Of a stretch of DNA of 64,000 bases, positions 1-9,762 are shown piece by piece. The notes under the pieces were generated by a model. The model had not been told where the DNA came from, did not search any database, and saw nothing but the letters and a program-made list of their open reading frames with translations. The stretch is from Euclidia mi (taxonomy: Eukaryota; Arthropoda; Insecta; Lepidoptera; Erebidae), in NCBI GenBank assembly GCA_944739405.2, contig OX123182.2, forward strand, positions 43,463,598 through 43,527,597, given 5' to 3'. Position numbers and translations under genes: made by a program. Position 1 is the first letter of the stretch, and each line of letters starts with the position of its first letter.

Positions 1-271
1 TTACATTGAAATTCCCAAAAGCCTCGTATTCAAATAGGTACTGTTATACATGACATTGACAAGTACGTGATAGATTCATAGATTATTAGATTTGACAGCT
101 GACAGACAGAAAACAAGAAATCGTTCACCGACAGCTTAAAGTTATAATGAATGTAATAATTTTGAAAATATTAAAGTAAGTTTAAAAGTGGGTATAGAGC
201 AAGAAAAAATGTTTGAATCTACTTACTATAGTTACTACCCGGACCGGAAATATATTAAGACAAAGGATATA

Positions 272-567
272 TTATTTCTTTTGGGATACGTTCCTTTTCG
301 ACTTTGTGGCTGGCTTTGCGGCCGTTGAAGCTTGCTCCACGTCGTCCTTCTGCTCAATCTTGCTCAACTCGCTGAGATTGACGACCCGATGACGCGAACC
401 GTCAGGCGCCAGCACATGTATGATGCCCTCCTTGGTCCAGCACTGAGAGACACCAAACTTCTGACGTGCAGCCATAAATGTGTCATGTCGCGGCTTGGTC
501 AAGAACTCCGATAGCGTAACACCAGTGCCCTTGAACTTTGTCTTGCCATACCATATACTGTCACGTA
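272..567 (-). CDS. Possible terminal exon or LINE ORF1 C-terminal fragment
   Basis: The minus strand is open from about 570 down to a stop at 272. The peptide contains the pattern LTKPRHDTF..ARQKFG, then QCWT.EG.I.VL.PDGSRH, which resembles the C-terminal domain of LINE ORF1 proteins (baculovirus FP25K-like family, with a CWT..G.I.V core). The tail is lysine-rich. The frame is free of stops upstream to a plausible 3' splice site (pyrimidine-rich stretch ending CAG at 570-568), so this could be the last exon of a host gene that captured an ORF1-type domain. It could equally be a 5'-truncated ORF1 remnant, because no endonuclease/RT follows it downstream (below 272). No ATG supports an independent start; the usual reported start is a TTG. 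Assignment is by eye. Confidence 0.4.
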
Positions 568-602
568 CTGAGAAATAGTAACTGATGAGTAATAATATAA
601 AT

Positions 603-797
603 CTTTATCTGCTGCCGTCGATATATATTCATGTTATTGATATACATAATTATATTAGGTATGTGTTTATGATAGTATCTAAGTGTTAACCATTGGTCTG
701 ATTGTCATTATAGAAGCTCTTGCTCTTTCTTACATTACAGACTTATGTTATTACTATTGACATCATATCATAAATTTATTACCAAAATTCTCCTGTA
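603..797. other. No gene seen
   Basis: AT-rich non-coding sequence without a recognisable repeat. Confidence 0.5.
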
Positions 798-833
798 ATA
801 ATAGTTCGTATGAAATACACGAACTATTATTAC
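795..833. repeat. 15-bp perfect inverted repeat at an RTE insertion point
   Basis: Arms at 795-809 and 819-833 are exact reverse complements with a 9-nt loop. The structure overlaps the left target-site duplication of the adjacent RTE fragment. Confidence 0.8.
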
Positions 834-998
834 AAAAAAAGGGCCAAATTAAAAGTACCCATAACCGGCGAGCATGTATGATGAGGTTAATGAATGTCAA
901 GGAAGCGAAAGAGGTGTGTTTGAATCGGAGCATTTGGCGTTCTATAGTCTCTGCCTATCCCAATGGGAGACAGGCGTGACGATAGATAGATAGATAGG
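834..998 (+). mobile_element. 5'-truncated RTE-like LINE copy (3' end only)
   Basis: About 165 bp matching the 3' end of the RTE-like LINE at 44570-44735, including the last codons (SIVSAYPN-type peptide), the short 3' UTR and a (GATA)n tail at 981-996. The imperfect 20-bp direct repeats at 799-818 and 999-1018 (one mismatch, 810 vs 1010) are its target-site duplication. 5' truncation of this degree is typical of target-primed reverse transcription. Confidence 0.85.
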
Positions 999-1019
999 TA
1001 ATAGTTCGTGTGAAATACC

Positions 1020-1949
1020 TTTACGTAACACGTCCGTACATATACAACAACAGAATAGATAGAGATAGGGACATGTTTTTCCATTGTTTCACCTCACGTT
1101 ATATAAATTAGTCCGTCATTGTATCGTTCCAATCTTACCGACGCTACGTTCAGATTGTAATGCTAATATTAGAGGCGATTATTTGCCTCGTACACTTATC
1201 TAGGTTTACTTTTTTATGTTTCGCAATCTTCATAAAATACCCTATAATAGGTATGAGTTTTTCTAAATATAGTAACAAGACTGTGAAATAAGTAACTCCT
1301 GTTTACTGTTCATTTCTGTTCAAAAACGTAGATGCAACATGACATATTTGCACAAGTGTTACAAAGTAAAATTCTCAGAACAGAACTTTGAGTGATCAAC
1401 AAACTGGTGCTCCTACTCTGAGTGCACTTTGTGAAAGCAATTTCTCGCGAATCAGGCTTTTAAACATCGAATTCAGTGTTATGGTGCAGTATGTATTAGA
1501 CACGTTAGCAAACACGATCTTCAACCAATCAATGTTCGCGATACCTATTCTGTCGTCTTCATTCACCGAGACAGTATACTAAACACCTATAAATACACTC
1601 AAATCACCGAACAATCACGCCCCATTTATTCTCGAATGAAAAGCTTCGAAATGTAAACGGTTTTTAAATAAACGTTGTTAATCTCCACGAAGTAGTGGAG
1701 TAGAGGTTGGCTGATGTTTTCGTATGCACACAGAGTGGTGCGCTCAATCAGTTCTCAAAGGAGACGGTTCCGACGTGAGATCAAAGGCGCCACTCGTTAC
1801 CTTACTTCGTACACTTTGTTAGTGGCGTATTCTATACTGTAGTTATGACGTTGCCAATTGACTATCTAAAGATAATTGCATGTATTGAATTAAATGATTT
1901 CTGGAATAGTATCATATGTTTACTTAATACACATACTTATATATAATTG
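1020..1949. other. No gene seen
   Basis: AT-rich DNA. A 64-codon open frame at 1388-1582 has no recognisable domain and reads as chance. Confidence 0.5.
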
Positions 1950-2095
1950 CTTTCCGAGGCACGGGGGTGTAACACCGCCATCTCCCTGACTCCGAACTTC
2001 TATTGGATAATTCCTAACAGAAAAACTCAATATCAGTTTTTGTTCAACCCGGGAATCGAAAATTGGTTTCACTGACTACCAACTTCTTTATTGAG
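1950..2095 (-). mobile_element. SINE family C fragment
   Basis: Reverse-orientation segment (GAGGCACGGGGGTGT, then CCTAACAGAAAAACTC, then CCCGGGAATCGA, an inverted B box) that matches 35495-35605 closely. It loses the tRNA-like head at about 2065, where it departs from the longer copy. Confidence 0.7.
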
Positions 2096-2218
2096 GCATA
2101 TTATTATAGTGTTTGATATATTATTTAAAAAAATAAGAACGATTTTATATTTGCTAGGTATACTAATTATTAAAAGAGTCGTAAGCATAAAGAGTTGTTA
2201 TTGACACGTGAATATAAA

Positions 2219-3300
2219 CCATAATGTTACAATACAAAATATATTCCGTAAATAGCAAGTTGCAGTTCCAAGATGCCATAGAACTTCCAAGCCAAGAAAA
2301 TTTTCTCAGAATTCTGTGAACACTAAATTAAATTTGTGACTGTTACATTGAAATTTACGTCACAACAGATTTTAATAAGTTTGAAAATATAAATTTAAGT
2401 ACCTATGAAAAACTCCGTTAAAAATAAACATAGACCTGCTGAAAATGTTTTTAAAATAGTCAATCACAATATCAGAATTACAGTTCACATGATTTGGCAA
2501 AGAGATTTCTTTGTTAGTATTTTCGAGGATTTCTCAAATGAACTAGAACATTCTCAAAGAACGTTCCTAATGTCGATTTTATCGGCTTACAATCGACTTT
2601 TCATATGTCGACTCAGCGATTTCGAAAGTAGGCTAATACTCGGCTGTAATATGTTCCAGTAATTGAATGGAATTTCATAATGTAGCTATGAGAAAATGCG
2701 TTCGGTTCATACATAAAACTCTAATATTGAAAAGTCTATTAGACTCAGTGCCATGTTAATTGGCACAGAGGCTAACCGTGAAATGAAATAAATGTAAAAT
2801 GTACACCCGTTTTCTGTGATGTTATGCTGGCATATATTCTTTGCCGAGGGTTATTTTGAACACGATCGGTGGTTTAAATTACCACTAGCCTGGTCCTTGG
2901 TCAGTACGATTTTCAGCTTACGAAATATCCTCCTAGCGTTATCCCAGTTAGAACCCGGGGTCCGTTTTTCTAGTCTAAGCGGATTTGACTGAATTTTGGC
3001 GCCAATTTGACCTGCGCAACCCAAAGGGATAGGTATATTCCATGGTTGAGACTACTGTCAGTTTATACATAGGCACTGACTTCCTATCTTCTGTCAGGCA
3101 CAAGGATTTACGTCTGATTTTACTCACTGCACTGATAACATGTCACAGAGAGTGTATGTAGGTCCACTCAGAATTTCACAACCATATGCTGACGATGAAT
3201 TATGCAATGTATAACAAGCACGTCAAGAACCTTATATTTAAGCCTAACTTTCGTGACATCCTCATAAACGGTGCCCTACCCGTAGCTCCAGTGACAAAAT
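2219..3300 (+). repeat. Dispersed repeat D, copy 1 (uninterrupted)
   Basis: Collinear with 57252-57732 joined to 61662-62520; copy 2 is split by a BEL-Pao insertion. Identity by eye is roughly 85-90% with small indels. Its 3' half (about 2915-3060) contains a block that also occurs inverted at 42590-42730, so this part belongs to a wider interspersed family. The 85-codon frame at 2405-2662 lies inside the repeat, is broken in copy 2 and has no domain I recognise. Confidence 0.75.
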
Positions 3301-3304
3301 ATAT

Positions 3305-3930
3305 TTGAAAAAAAAATTGAATCTTCACAATACTTTCCAGTACATTGGACATATTTTTGTACCTGTTTGAAATTTTGAAGAATACGATAAGATTGATTTA
3401 TCTAGATCTCTGAAAAACTTCTTAACAATGCTTTATGGATTGGTAAGTGGAGGCATTCAACTGAATTGAAAATTTCTTAAACTGCAGAAAATTGCGCAAT
3501 GATTCTTCAATCTTTCCAGCTATCTTATCAATTTATCGTGGCAATGTTAAACAAGTGGTCAAATAAGTTTTTGGATTAATTTTGCAACTGATGTATACTG
3601 GTAAAATTTAATCTTTCCAGAAGTGGTTTGCCCGGTTTAGCCATCAACGATGTCATATCGAACAATGCTTGAATTCCGTCGTCGTCTTACTTTGAAGCTG
3701 ATGAAATAGGTAATGTTAGAATTGGTTGATTTATAACTGTTTTCAAATCTTGGAAATAGCTTTGTTTTTTTTATTAGAGCGTTAACTATGCATTTTATCT
3801 TTAACAGTTCACGGCTTCATAACTTTATTTGTAAATGTTTATTTGGCGAATAAGAGTCCCTCCCATTGGATTCGTAAGATTTTCGATAATATTGCAAAGA
3901 TGTCCATTCTACTCTATGCGATTAATTTAC
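3305..3930. other. No gene seen
   Basis: AT-rich DNA without a recognisable repeat or coding pattern. Confidence 0.5.
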
Positions 3931-4196
3931 TCATAATACATCCCGTCCATCACGCTAACTGTAACCCACATTCAACCCTTTGAAATGAAAAACAAACAGA
4001 TATTTTCTTTGTAAAACAGATACGTATTCGCGCCTATATTCGGTTTAAAAGTGTGATAAAATATTCACTCAGATCTTTGAACACAATTTTATTTGGGAAA
4101 GGTTCAATATTTAATTTGGTGCCTTATGTGAAAAGGAAATATGGATGCAAATGTATTTTATGTCGTGAATACGTGATGGATATCGAAAAGTTGTAA

Positions 4197-4464
4197 GGCC
4201 TCATTTGCACGCGAGCTTATTTAACGCTCGCTAAAAATGGGTGAAAATAGAACAAATGCATTCCCTAATATATGTTAACACGAAGCGCTTTTAAAACGTA
4301 ATGCCATTTCAACGCTGGGCATTGGGCGTTAAATGGAATAGACCTTATGGAACCGGGGACAAAAGTGATTCGAAAGTGCTCGTATGAACGCTCTCATTGA
4401 AAGCGCCAAAGCCAGATTTGATCGTTTTTGCGCTCGTTATAAAAGCTCTTGTGCGAATGAGGCC
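4197..4464. mobile_element. Harbinger-type MITE, copy 1
   Basis: 268-bp element with terminal inverted repeats beginning GGCCTCATT(T/C)GCAC and continuing as AGAGCTT..TAACG, flanked by TAA on both sides (4194-4196 and 4465-4467). A 3-bp TWA target duplication is characteristic of PIF/Harbinger. No transposase is present. The companion copy at 17291-17557 has lost the TSD match on one side. Confidence 0.8.
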
Positions 4465-5024
4465 TAAATGTTATTTTGAGAAAGAGGCGGCGCATAAGGG
4501 TTTCTTGAAAACCACCTCATTTGCGCATGTTGAAAGTAGTGGGTCAGATTTGAAACTTTCAACAGAATTGTGTAAAACTAGTTAAATATTTTATTTGTCA
4601 TCATCATGATCATCAGCCTGCCATAATGCACTGCTCGTTAGAAGCCACTCCAATGCCGCACCCATCGTGACCAATTTTCAGCTCTTCTTGTCTAGCCACT
4701 TTGTGTATAGGTACTCCACTCTATAATTATTCAAACATATTAAAATTATGTATGTTTTAACTTGTTCTAGATTCTGTTTCGTGTAATCATATAAATAAAT
4801 AAAATCAGGAGTTGTTTTAATTTAACATGTTGGTTAGCTTACTGGACTTACGATAAATAATTTAAACAACCGTTTACTACTCAATCCATTATACAATTTG
4901 AAATTTGCATCGTGAACGAATAGGGGAGACAAAAAGGTGCAGCACTGATTCACTGAACGCAAAGTGACGTTTTAATTGTATGACTCACGGGTCAAGGTAC
5001 CTTGATTTTTTATTATATTTATTT

Positions 5025-5160
5025 ATAGACTCACGCCTGTATCCCCGAAGGGGTAGGCAGAGATGTAATATGACACCCACATTTCGCCAGAAATTTTTTG
5101 GTCCCACGTAATAGAGGGCGAGCCTATTGCCGTACCGGGCACATTACCAGACTCCGTATC
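5025..5160 (-). mobile_element. SINE family A, head missing
   Basis: The reverse complement carries the family A body (GCCCGGTACGGCAATAGGCT) and tail (CCCCTTCGGGGATACAGGCG). Sequence stops matching at about 5160, where the 3' end of the minus-strand LINE begins. It corresponds to the SINE at 16560-16730 in the other duplication copy. Confidence 0.85.
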
Positions 5161-5612
5161 TAGCTCAATATTTTTATTTTATTTATTCAGGACAACAAAC
5201 AATTGTACACGGTGCTCAATATAAGTACTTATAACTAAAAACAAAAACACTTGTATGTGCACAACCAACATCGCTGTCCGCTACATCAATGTTAATATAA
5301 GTAGTAATAAGAATGTTTTACATGATACTCTTTTTGGCATGAAAAGACCTTAACTAAAGTAATTAATTACATTATTATTATTTTATTATTATGTGTCTCT
5401 TTTTCACGGCTATTCTTCTAACATGCTGTTAGAAGAATAACCGGTCCTTTGGGAGGCTTACACGGGGATATGGATCCAACGTGCAGAGGCCCGTAGAGAA
5501 CTTTAATCTAAAATGGGATGGGACACATGCCGTGGAGCCTCCACAACTGCACTACTGAGTACAGCTATGGACTAGCCGCAGCAAATGTAGGACTATTGCA
5601 ATGATGTGGAGT

Positions 5613-6945
5613 CTAATTTACTGGTTTATGGGGATGGGTGTTAAATGGACTGGTAATAATGATACTATGGATAAAAAAACGGCACCTGCCATTGATACTC
5701 CTATAGCATCCGTCCGCGTGGCAGGTGGTGACTCGCCAACTCACTAGATGGTTAAGCCATCGTCTCTTTGTGAGTGTCATTAAAGAGAATCTAAACAAGT
5801 TTTCGTAGTAAGTACTTCTTTGACTAAAACATCTAAAATTGACAGCACGCAGATATTTACGCTGTACAGCTTCTACTTGATGAATATATTTTGAGTAATA
5901 AGGATTCCACACAACAGTGGCATATTCTAATTGTGATCCAATGAGTGACTTGTAAAGAAGCAAGTATGATGCTGGCCTTTTAAAGGGTACGCAAGTGCGC
6001 ATGACAAATCCAAACATTTGAAAAGCTTTATTTACCACCCAGTTAACATGAACATCAAGATGGAGTTTCGAGTCAAGATGTATTCCAAGATCTCTAATTG
6101 ACATAACTTTTTCAAGTGCATTGTTACAGAGGAGGTAGGTTTGATTATATGTATAATTTTTTTGTGAAGTTTATCGACTTACACTTATTAATGTTCAATT
6201 GCAATTTATTGTTGGAGCAATAGTTAGTCAATCTATTTAAGTCTTCCTGTAATTTATCACAGTCTCTTTGCAACTTGATTTCTCGATAGATTTTTAAATC
6301 GTCCGCATACAAGAGATAATGAGAATGTTAAATGCAACTACCAATGTCATTTATAAATAAGACAAAGAGCAATGGACCTAAAATTGAACCTTGGACAACA
6401 CCTGAATTGATTTGTATTTCATTAGAATAGAAACCATTCAGAGCAACCTTTTGTGTTCTGTTAACTAAATACGACTCGAGCCAGCGCATCAAGTTGCCAC
6501 GTATGCCATTATATGCTATCTTCTTTAAAAGTATGGAATGGTCCACTTTATCAAATGCCTTACAAAAGTCGGTGTATACCGCATCCACCTGCAAGCAACT
6601 ATCCATAGTTTCAAACAGATAATTTGTTTAAAGCAATAAGTTGGTTACAGTAGACCGGCCTTTAACAAAGCCATGCTGAACTGGACTGATATATCTGTGT
6701 AGATGTGAATAAATTTCTTTATGTACTAAAGGTTCGAGAGTCTTTGCCATTGTTGAGAGCAAGGAAATGGGACGGTAGTTAGTAACATCTGACTTACATC
6801 CACTCTTATACACAGGCATTACATTAGCAGTCTTCCAAACCTGTGGCATTATGCCACTTGCCAGACTATTATTATATATAATAAACAATGGAAGACTGAT
6901 CGTCTCCGCGGTGTGCTTTAAGAAAAAAGGAGGTATTCGGCCCTT
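5613..6945 (-). pseudogene. LINE ORF2 reverse transcriptase region, broken
   Basis: Reverse transcriptase half of ORF2 of the first LINE. In order: IPPFFLKH, then WKTANVMPVYKSG, NYRPISLLS, VQHGFVKGRST, an AFDKVDHSILL block, GVVQGSILGPLLF, and the catalytic YADD at about 6300. These are the standard non-LTR RT motifs, and the catalytic aspartates are intact. The reading frame is interrupted by in-frame TAA codons at about 6628 (after VTNLLL) and about 6328 (after DIGSCI), and by at least one further break before the C-terminal thumb-like part (5613-6104: RDLGIHLD, EYATVVWNPYY). It is a dead copy; when intact it would copy element RNA at the nicked genomic target. Confidence 0.9.
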
Positions 6946-7235
6946 TCCTCCGGCCAGCACCACCGAGTTGAGTACAAGATCATCTGAAGACCTGTGAAGT
7001 GCCAACGCCGCCCACGCCCTGGATAATTGTCTCTTCTGTTAGCCTTAATCGTCAGTTCTTTTTTGTATCGAATAACTGGAATTATAACGCGAGTTTAAAC
7101 TTTCATGGTGATATTTTTTATTTATTTCCCGTAAGTCAACCTAATTATCTCTCTTTAATTGCTCGGCGAGTGATCGATCCCGGCTACCCCGTGGAAATCA
7201 ATCACTTGTGCGACATTGGCGTCTGAACCCGCGCC
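6946..7235. mobile_element. Unidentified ~290-bp insert in LINE ORF2
   Basis: The ORF2 peptide breaks after KGAGSD (about 7240) and resumes at IPPFFLKH (about 6945), where related elements run straight on. The intervening DNA has no LINE similarity, no clear tRNA-like boxes and no tail. I see no certain target-site duplication. It could be a truncated retroposon or filler DNA from repair. Confidence 0.6.
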
Positions 7236-8672
7236 TTTGTTTACGTCCAAAGACATAAGCTCTTTTATTATCATGTCTCTGGTTATGTGTAAATCAGAAA
7301 TGATTGTATCAACAAATCCAGATACCGGCAAAGTTTCATAGTCCAAGTTTATGGGGTCGCTTTTTACATACACGGAACTAAAATAATTCGAAAACAAATT
7401 ACAAATCTCTGATGGATTATCTGATGTTATATTGTTATATTTCATTTCACTGGGGAATCCATCTTTGTTTTTGTGACTTTTTATAAATGACCAAAAGGCC
7501 TTGACATCCTTTTTTAAACCTTCCTCTATCGAATCTATGTAAGTCCTATAACACTCGGAACTCACCGACTTAAATCTATCGCGCAAACATGAGAATGTTT
7601 CATAATCTGAAGTATTCCCATATTTTTTCCATTTAACCCAAGCTTTCTGTTTATTTTTAAAAATATGTATAAGCGGTCTAGAAAACCATATAGGGTATTT
7701 ACCACTCTTCACAGCTCGGCGAGGTACACATGATTTAATAATATCATATATTTTGCTATAAAAAACTGTAGCAGCTGCACCTACTGACAAATTTGCTAAA
7801 ACATTGTTCCAATTCACACTAGAAATTTCTGCATTAATCTTAGTATAATCACCTTCTAAAAATCTGTACCTCATATTACCAGAGCTGGTTTTTAAAGGTT
7901 TATATTGTAAATTGAAACTAAAATGGACACAAAAAGGCGGGTGTAAATTGTCTACGGGTACTAAATAATTATTTGGAGGTTCACAGACACAATCGCCACT
8001 ATTTGCTATACATAAGTCTAATATTCTATTCATATTATTACAAATAATATTGTATTGTTTACAATTTATTAGAGCACAGAAGTTACAAAAATATGTGCCG
8101 ATATGGTTGCAAGTAGAAGGTTCTGGAATAAAAACTAACGGGCTATATTCTTTCCATTCGATATGAGGCATATTAAAATCACCAATAATATACACTTTTT
8201 CGACATTTAACGACATAACCTCCATCTGTATAGCATCGAAAAATGTTTTATACGAAAGAAAAGATTGACTAGGCGGAATGTAGACGCCAATAATTATATG
8301 GTACTTACCTACAGTACACGAGTCAAATTTAAGAGAGACATAATCAAAGTTACCTGGCAAATTATTAGTACCGTTGGTAGAATCATGTGCTAAATGGGGT
8401 TGCAGATAAAAACGTGTAACTGGAAGTCCATGGCGCCCTGCGATCATGACACCACCGCCATCCGTTTTACCACTTAAAGCTCGACTCCTATCACACCTAT
8501 AAACATTATAACGTATATCTATGCACTCGCAGTCACTAATATTAGCCGTTAACCAGGTTTCCGAAAGCACAATTAAATCATAGCACTCAGACAACGTATT
8601 TGTATATAACTTGTTTAGTTTTGTTCTCAAACCACGACAGTTTTGGTAATACAATGATATATTATTGACCAT
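7236..8672 (-). CDS. LINE ORF2 apurinic-type endonuclease domain
   Basis: Starts at ATG 8672. The N-terminus YYQNCRGLRTK, then SETWL, CDRS, GGGVMI, GDFNMPHIEW and a C-terminal D.CI pattern are the conserved steps of the APE-like endonuclease that nicks target DNA for non-LTR elements. After about residue 250 comes the linker to RT (KAFWSFIKSHKNKDGFPS, YFSSVYV), ending at DVNKGAGSD where the insert begins. The frame runs without stops for about 480 codons before the insert, so the endonuclease half is better preserved than RT. ORF1 lies upstream, separated by the structured retroposon. Confidence 0.9.
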
Positions 8673-9015
8673 TATTGAAATGTAGAACTGTAGAAAAATT
8701 AATTGAAATTATTTTAATGGAAAGATGGATCACATAATTACTATAAGTCCGAATAATACTTACGTTACTTACGTATGACATTGTACAAGGAGACTTTATC
8801 ATCATGAATTCGCTACTTTTACAGTACATACGGCCGCACTGGTATTGCACTATACATTCTCGTATCTCAATATATTCCAGTAGTGCATTGTAAATGTAAT
8901 TAAAATAAATAATATGTAAAAAATAGAAGATTAAATATTTTTGCCTAACACATAAATTATTTAAGGCAGTTAAATAACTTAACGCGGGTAACTGCCCGCA
9001 CATTGCAAAAAGTAC
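8673..9015. other. LINE inter-ORF spacer
   Basis: Sequence between ORF2 and the inserted retroposon. Together with 9647-9762 it forms a spacer of about 0.46 kb once the insertion is discounted. The 120-codon frame at 8662-9024 looks like low-complexity chance. Confidence 0.6.
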
Positions 9016-9029
9016 AGATACCACAGAGT

Positions 9030-9114
9030 CCCCCCCGTGGGATCTCCACCTTGTCGTGGTGGGGGGGCTCAGTAACCGTGGATTGGTTACCCGCGGTGAA
9101 GCTAAGAGGGATCC
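9030..9114 (+). ncRNA. Candidate HDV/R2-like self-cleaving ribozyme
   Basis: Seen pairings: C9030-9036 with G9061-9067 (P1, 6-7 bp, starting at the first base of the element); GGATCTC 9040-9046 with GGGATCC 9108-9114 (P2, 7 bp with one G-U); CACC 9047-9050 with GGTG 9058-9061 (P3; shares G9061 with P1); GTAACC 9072-9077 with GGTTAC 9085-9090 (P4, 6 bp). The order P1-P2-P3-P1'-P4-P2' is the nested double pseudoknot of HDV-like ribozymes, known at the 5' ends of R2 and other non-LTR elements. The stretch 9091-9107 would be J4/2 holding the catalytic C. Cleavage would fall exactly at the TSD/element border. Sequence-level catalytic residues are not proven. Confidence 0.5.
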
Positions 9115-9214
9115 AGGAGGGGACGCTCCGCGTGGGCTTGACGGGGCCTGCGCAGGATGCGTCCAACGGTGCGGGTGCGGGGGACAGTTCTGTCTGTCCC
9201 TCGCAGTCAGGCGT

Positions 9215-9273
9215 GGTCGCGGGAGGAGAGGTGTGTCGGTGTTGCGTTGCCGCGCACCCTATCTCCCGCGACC
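9215..9273 (+). ncRNA. Hairpin A of the retroposon
   Basis: Arms 9215-9225 and 9263-9273 are perfectly complementary (11 bp). A second stem pairs 9230-9235 with 9253-9258. The tip is CGGTGTTGCGTTGCCG at 9237-9252, closed by CGG/CCG. Confidence 0.75.
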
Positions 9274-9309
9274 AAATGGGGGCGCACCATTCGATGCGTC
9301 GCGGTGGGA

Positions 9310-9364
9310 CCGCAGAGGAAGAGGAGATGCGGTGTTGCGTTGCCGTCCTCCCTATCCTCTGCGG
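9310..9364 (+). ncRNA. Hairpin B of the retroposon, same apical motif as A
   Basis: Arms 9310-9319 and 9355-9364 are perfectly complementary (10 bp), followed by 9321-9325 with 9346-9350. The tip at 9330-9345 is the same 16 nt as in hairpin A although the stems differ in sequence. Confidence 0.75.
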
Positions 9365-9376
9365 CCGCTTGGTGTT

Positions 9377-9452
9377 TTGGCGGCGGAGCCCAACACCCTC
9401 ATCCGCCGCCAAGGGGGTTTTGTTCGGGGCCCGCCGGACCATCTGGCGGGCC
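9377..9452 (+). ncRNA. Two further hairpins of the retroposon
   Basis: 9377-9387 pairs perfectly with 9402-9412 (11 bp), and 9428-9435 with 9445-9452 (8 bp). Confidence 0.65.
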
Positions 9453-9762
9453 AATACCCGTCGGGGGGTTGCGACGTATGCTTGGGCGAAACCCGACCCT
9501 CCGACACAAGGGTACATGAGGCACACGGGTTGATTTTTAGTCAGTAAGAGTCTGACAGTCCCCTTCGCCCATCCCCCAGGGCGGAGTGACTCCATGAGGA
9601 TTTTCCAACCCGACACCAAAAAAAAAAAAAAAAGATACCACAGAGTAATGCGCGGTTGAGAGCCCACAACAAGTGAAATATTTGTAGCCATATCTTAGTT
9701 TAAAAAAGAACTGTAAGAATGGTAGATACTTAACAGACACAACACCTATTTTACGATTACAC

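Larger units (their letters stand above)
3932..5160 (+). repeat. Inverted duplication, copy 1
   Basis: About 1.2 kb that reappears in reverse complement as 25391-25625 plus 16560-17592; the second copy is interrupted by the BEL-Pao element. Both copies share an internal Harbinger-like MITE and a SINE with the same flanking bases (AATCAAGGTACCTTGA), so both insertions predate the duplication. Confidence 0.9.
9030..9632 (+). mobile_element. 603-bp GC-rich structured retroposon with poly(A)
   Basis: Inserted into the LINE in the opposite orientation, with a 14-bp TSD and a 3' run of about 16 A after CCCGACACC. It is far richer in G+C than its surroundings. All forward frames are fairly open, but the frames begin outside the element or lack any known domain, so I treat it as non-coding. 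The RNA would fold into a possible ribozyme at the very 5' end (9030-9114) and a chain of hairpins (9181-9200, 9215-9273, 9310-9364, 9377-9412, 9428-9452). It is most likely a non-autonomous retroposon moved by a LINE that uses poly(A); the donor LINE is not identifiable here. Confidence 0.85.
9016..9646. repeat. 14-bp target-site duplication of the structured retroposon
   Basis: AGATACCACAGAGT occurs at 9016-9029 and 9633-9646, bracketing the GC-rich insertion exactly at its first C and its poly(A) tail (the terminal A is ambiguous). Confidence 0.95.

Noticed and set aside
9003..9547. Overlapping open frames of 120-176 codons on the plus strand, and a 244-codon frame on the minus strand at 8957-9691
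   Set aside because: All lie in the GC-rich retroposon, where stops are rare; several begin or end outside the TSD-bounded insert, none has a domain, and the hairpin pattern explains the sequence better.
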